The notes under the pieces were generated by a model. That model saw nothing but the letters and a program-made list of their open reading frames with translations. It did not search any database and had not been told where the DNA came from. From the NCBI GenBank assembly GCA_035532075.1, contig DATKRV010000017.1:1-13639 (forward strand): a stretch of DNA of 13,639 nucleotides, in the 5' to 3' direction. Of the stretch, positions 13,267 to 13,639 are shown one piece after another (position 1 is the first letter of the stretch; every line of letters starts with the position of its first letter). Made by a program: the position numbers and the translations under genes. This DNA is from CAIVND01 sp035532075 (GTDB lineage Bacteria; Actinomycetota; Acidimicrobiia; Acidimicrobiales; Bog-793).

Positions 13267-13639
13267 GGCTCTTACTGTATTGACCGTCGTGTCGGGTGCC
13301 GGTATGGCGGCGTTCGTCTCATCGGCGGCGGCCTCTAACCCTAACTATGGGATCTCATTTGGAAAGGGCTGCGAGAGCCCGACCTCGATCGGCAGCCCCT
13401 ACCTTTGCTACTACTCGATCAATAACAATCTCGATCCTGTGGGTGACACCTATACGATCAGCAACCTGAGCGACACGGTCGCGACGGACACCGGTCCTGT
13501 GACTTCTCCGTCGAACACTTTTTCTCAGCTGAGTTTCGTGATCGCGACAGGCTCACCGACTTGTACTGGTGGGACGGGCAACGGAACCGCACTTTCGCCC
13601 TACACCGGGGAGACCTACTGCACTTTGCCGACCGGCGCG
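13244..13639 (+). CDS. Secreted protein, N-terminal 132 residues, cut by window end
   Basis: The ATG at 13244 follows AAGGAG by 5 nt. The product starts with a Sec signal peptide: MRHTWIAKA, a hydrophobic run to about residue 25 and an SSAAA cleavage region near residue 30. The mature part is rich in Ser, Thr, Gly, Asn and Tyr with spaced cysteines (GKGCES, YLCYYSINNNLD, SPTCTGGTG, ETYCTLP), and DTYTISNLSDTVATDTG looks like a beta-sandwich strand pattern of surface or adhesin-type repeats. There is no membrane helix or catalytic motif in the visible part. The frame is open to the last base, so the C-terminus, including any anchor, is outside the window. Export is well supported; function is unknown. 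Confidence 0.8.
   Translation, partial: MRHTWIAKALTVLTVVSGAGMAAFVSSAAASNPNYGISFGKGCESPTSIGSPYLCYYSINNNLDPVGDTYTISNLSDTVATDTGPVTSPSNTFSQLSFVIATGSPTCTGGTGNGTALSPYTGETYCTLPTGA

Noticed and set aside
1..13639. CRISPR array, insertion sequence transposase or phage genes
   Set aside because: No regularly spaced repeats with unique spacers and no transposase or integrase motif were seen in any frame.

Overview
The window reads as a mid-GC actinobacterial chromosome segment. Supporting signs are a WhiG/FliA-type sigma factor, a DICT-GGDEF protein, secreted proteins with actinobacterial-style domains, and a near-consensus promoter that appears to start a leaderless GTG mRNA. The long, gene-poor gaps with relics would fit an acidophilic Acidimicrobiia-like lineage, but that placement is an inference with low confidence.

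Layout. 1-1140: two decayed tRNA-Gly(GCC) 3' halves, each followed by extra copies of the acceptor-stem end, enclose a higBA toxin-antitoxin module on the minus strand; this looks like the scar of repeated integration at a tRNA end. 1141-1627: no convincing gene, but a perfect 11-bp hairpin. 1628-2851 (-): FAD/NAD(P)H reductase of the ferredoxin/rubredoxin reductase type. 3140-3949 (+): exported protein with a C-terminal carboxypeptidase-regulatory-like domain. 3974-4080: three-tier foldback element. About 4205-5160 (-): a GGDEF-EAL gene broken by several frameshifts. 5675-8110 (+): intact membrane GGDEF-EAL protein. 8111-8771: hairpins, a 131-bp foldback and a 13-bp tandem repeat. 8772-9149 (-): small S-adenosylmethionine-decarboxylase-fold protein lacking the pyruvoyl serine. 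9150-9955: no clear gene. 9956-11074 (+): DICT-GGDEF protein with a GDDEF motif. 11110-11158: triple 16-bp repeat between convergent genes. 11326-12222 (-): WhiG/FliA-like sigma factor. 12223-12645: structured, possibly leader RNA. 12646-13266 (+): unrecognised ORF. 13244-end (+): start of a secreted protein, cut by the window edge.

The unifying theme is cyclic di-GMP. There is one complete synthase/phosphodiesterase, one GDDEF-type sensor-cyclase, one ruined GGDEF-EAL gene that also carried GDDEF, and a WhiG-type sigma factor. In Streptomyces the sigma factor WhiG is controlled by c-di-GMP through the anti-sigma factor RsiG; no RsiG homologue is visible here, so a functional link is only a hypothesis.
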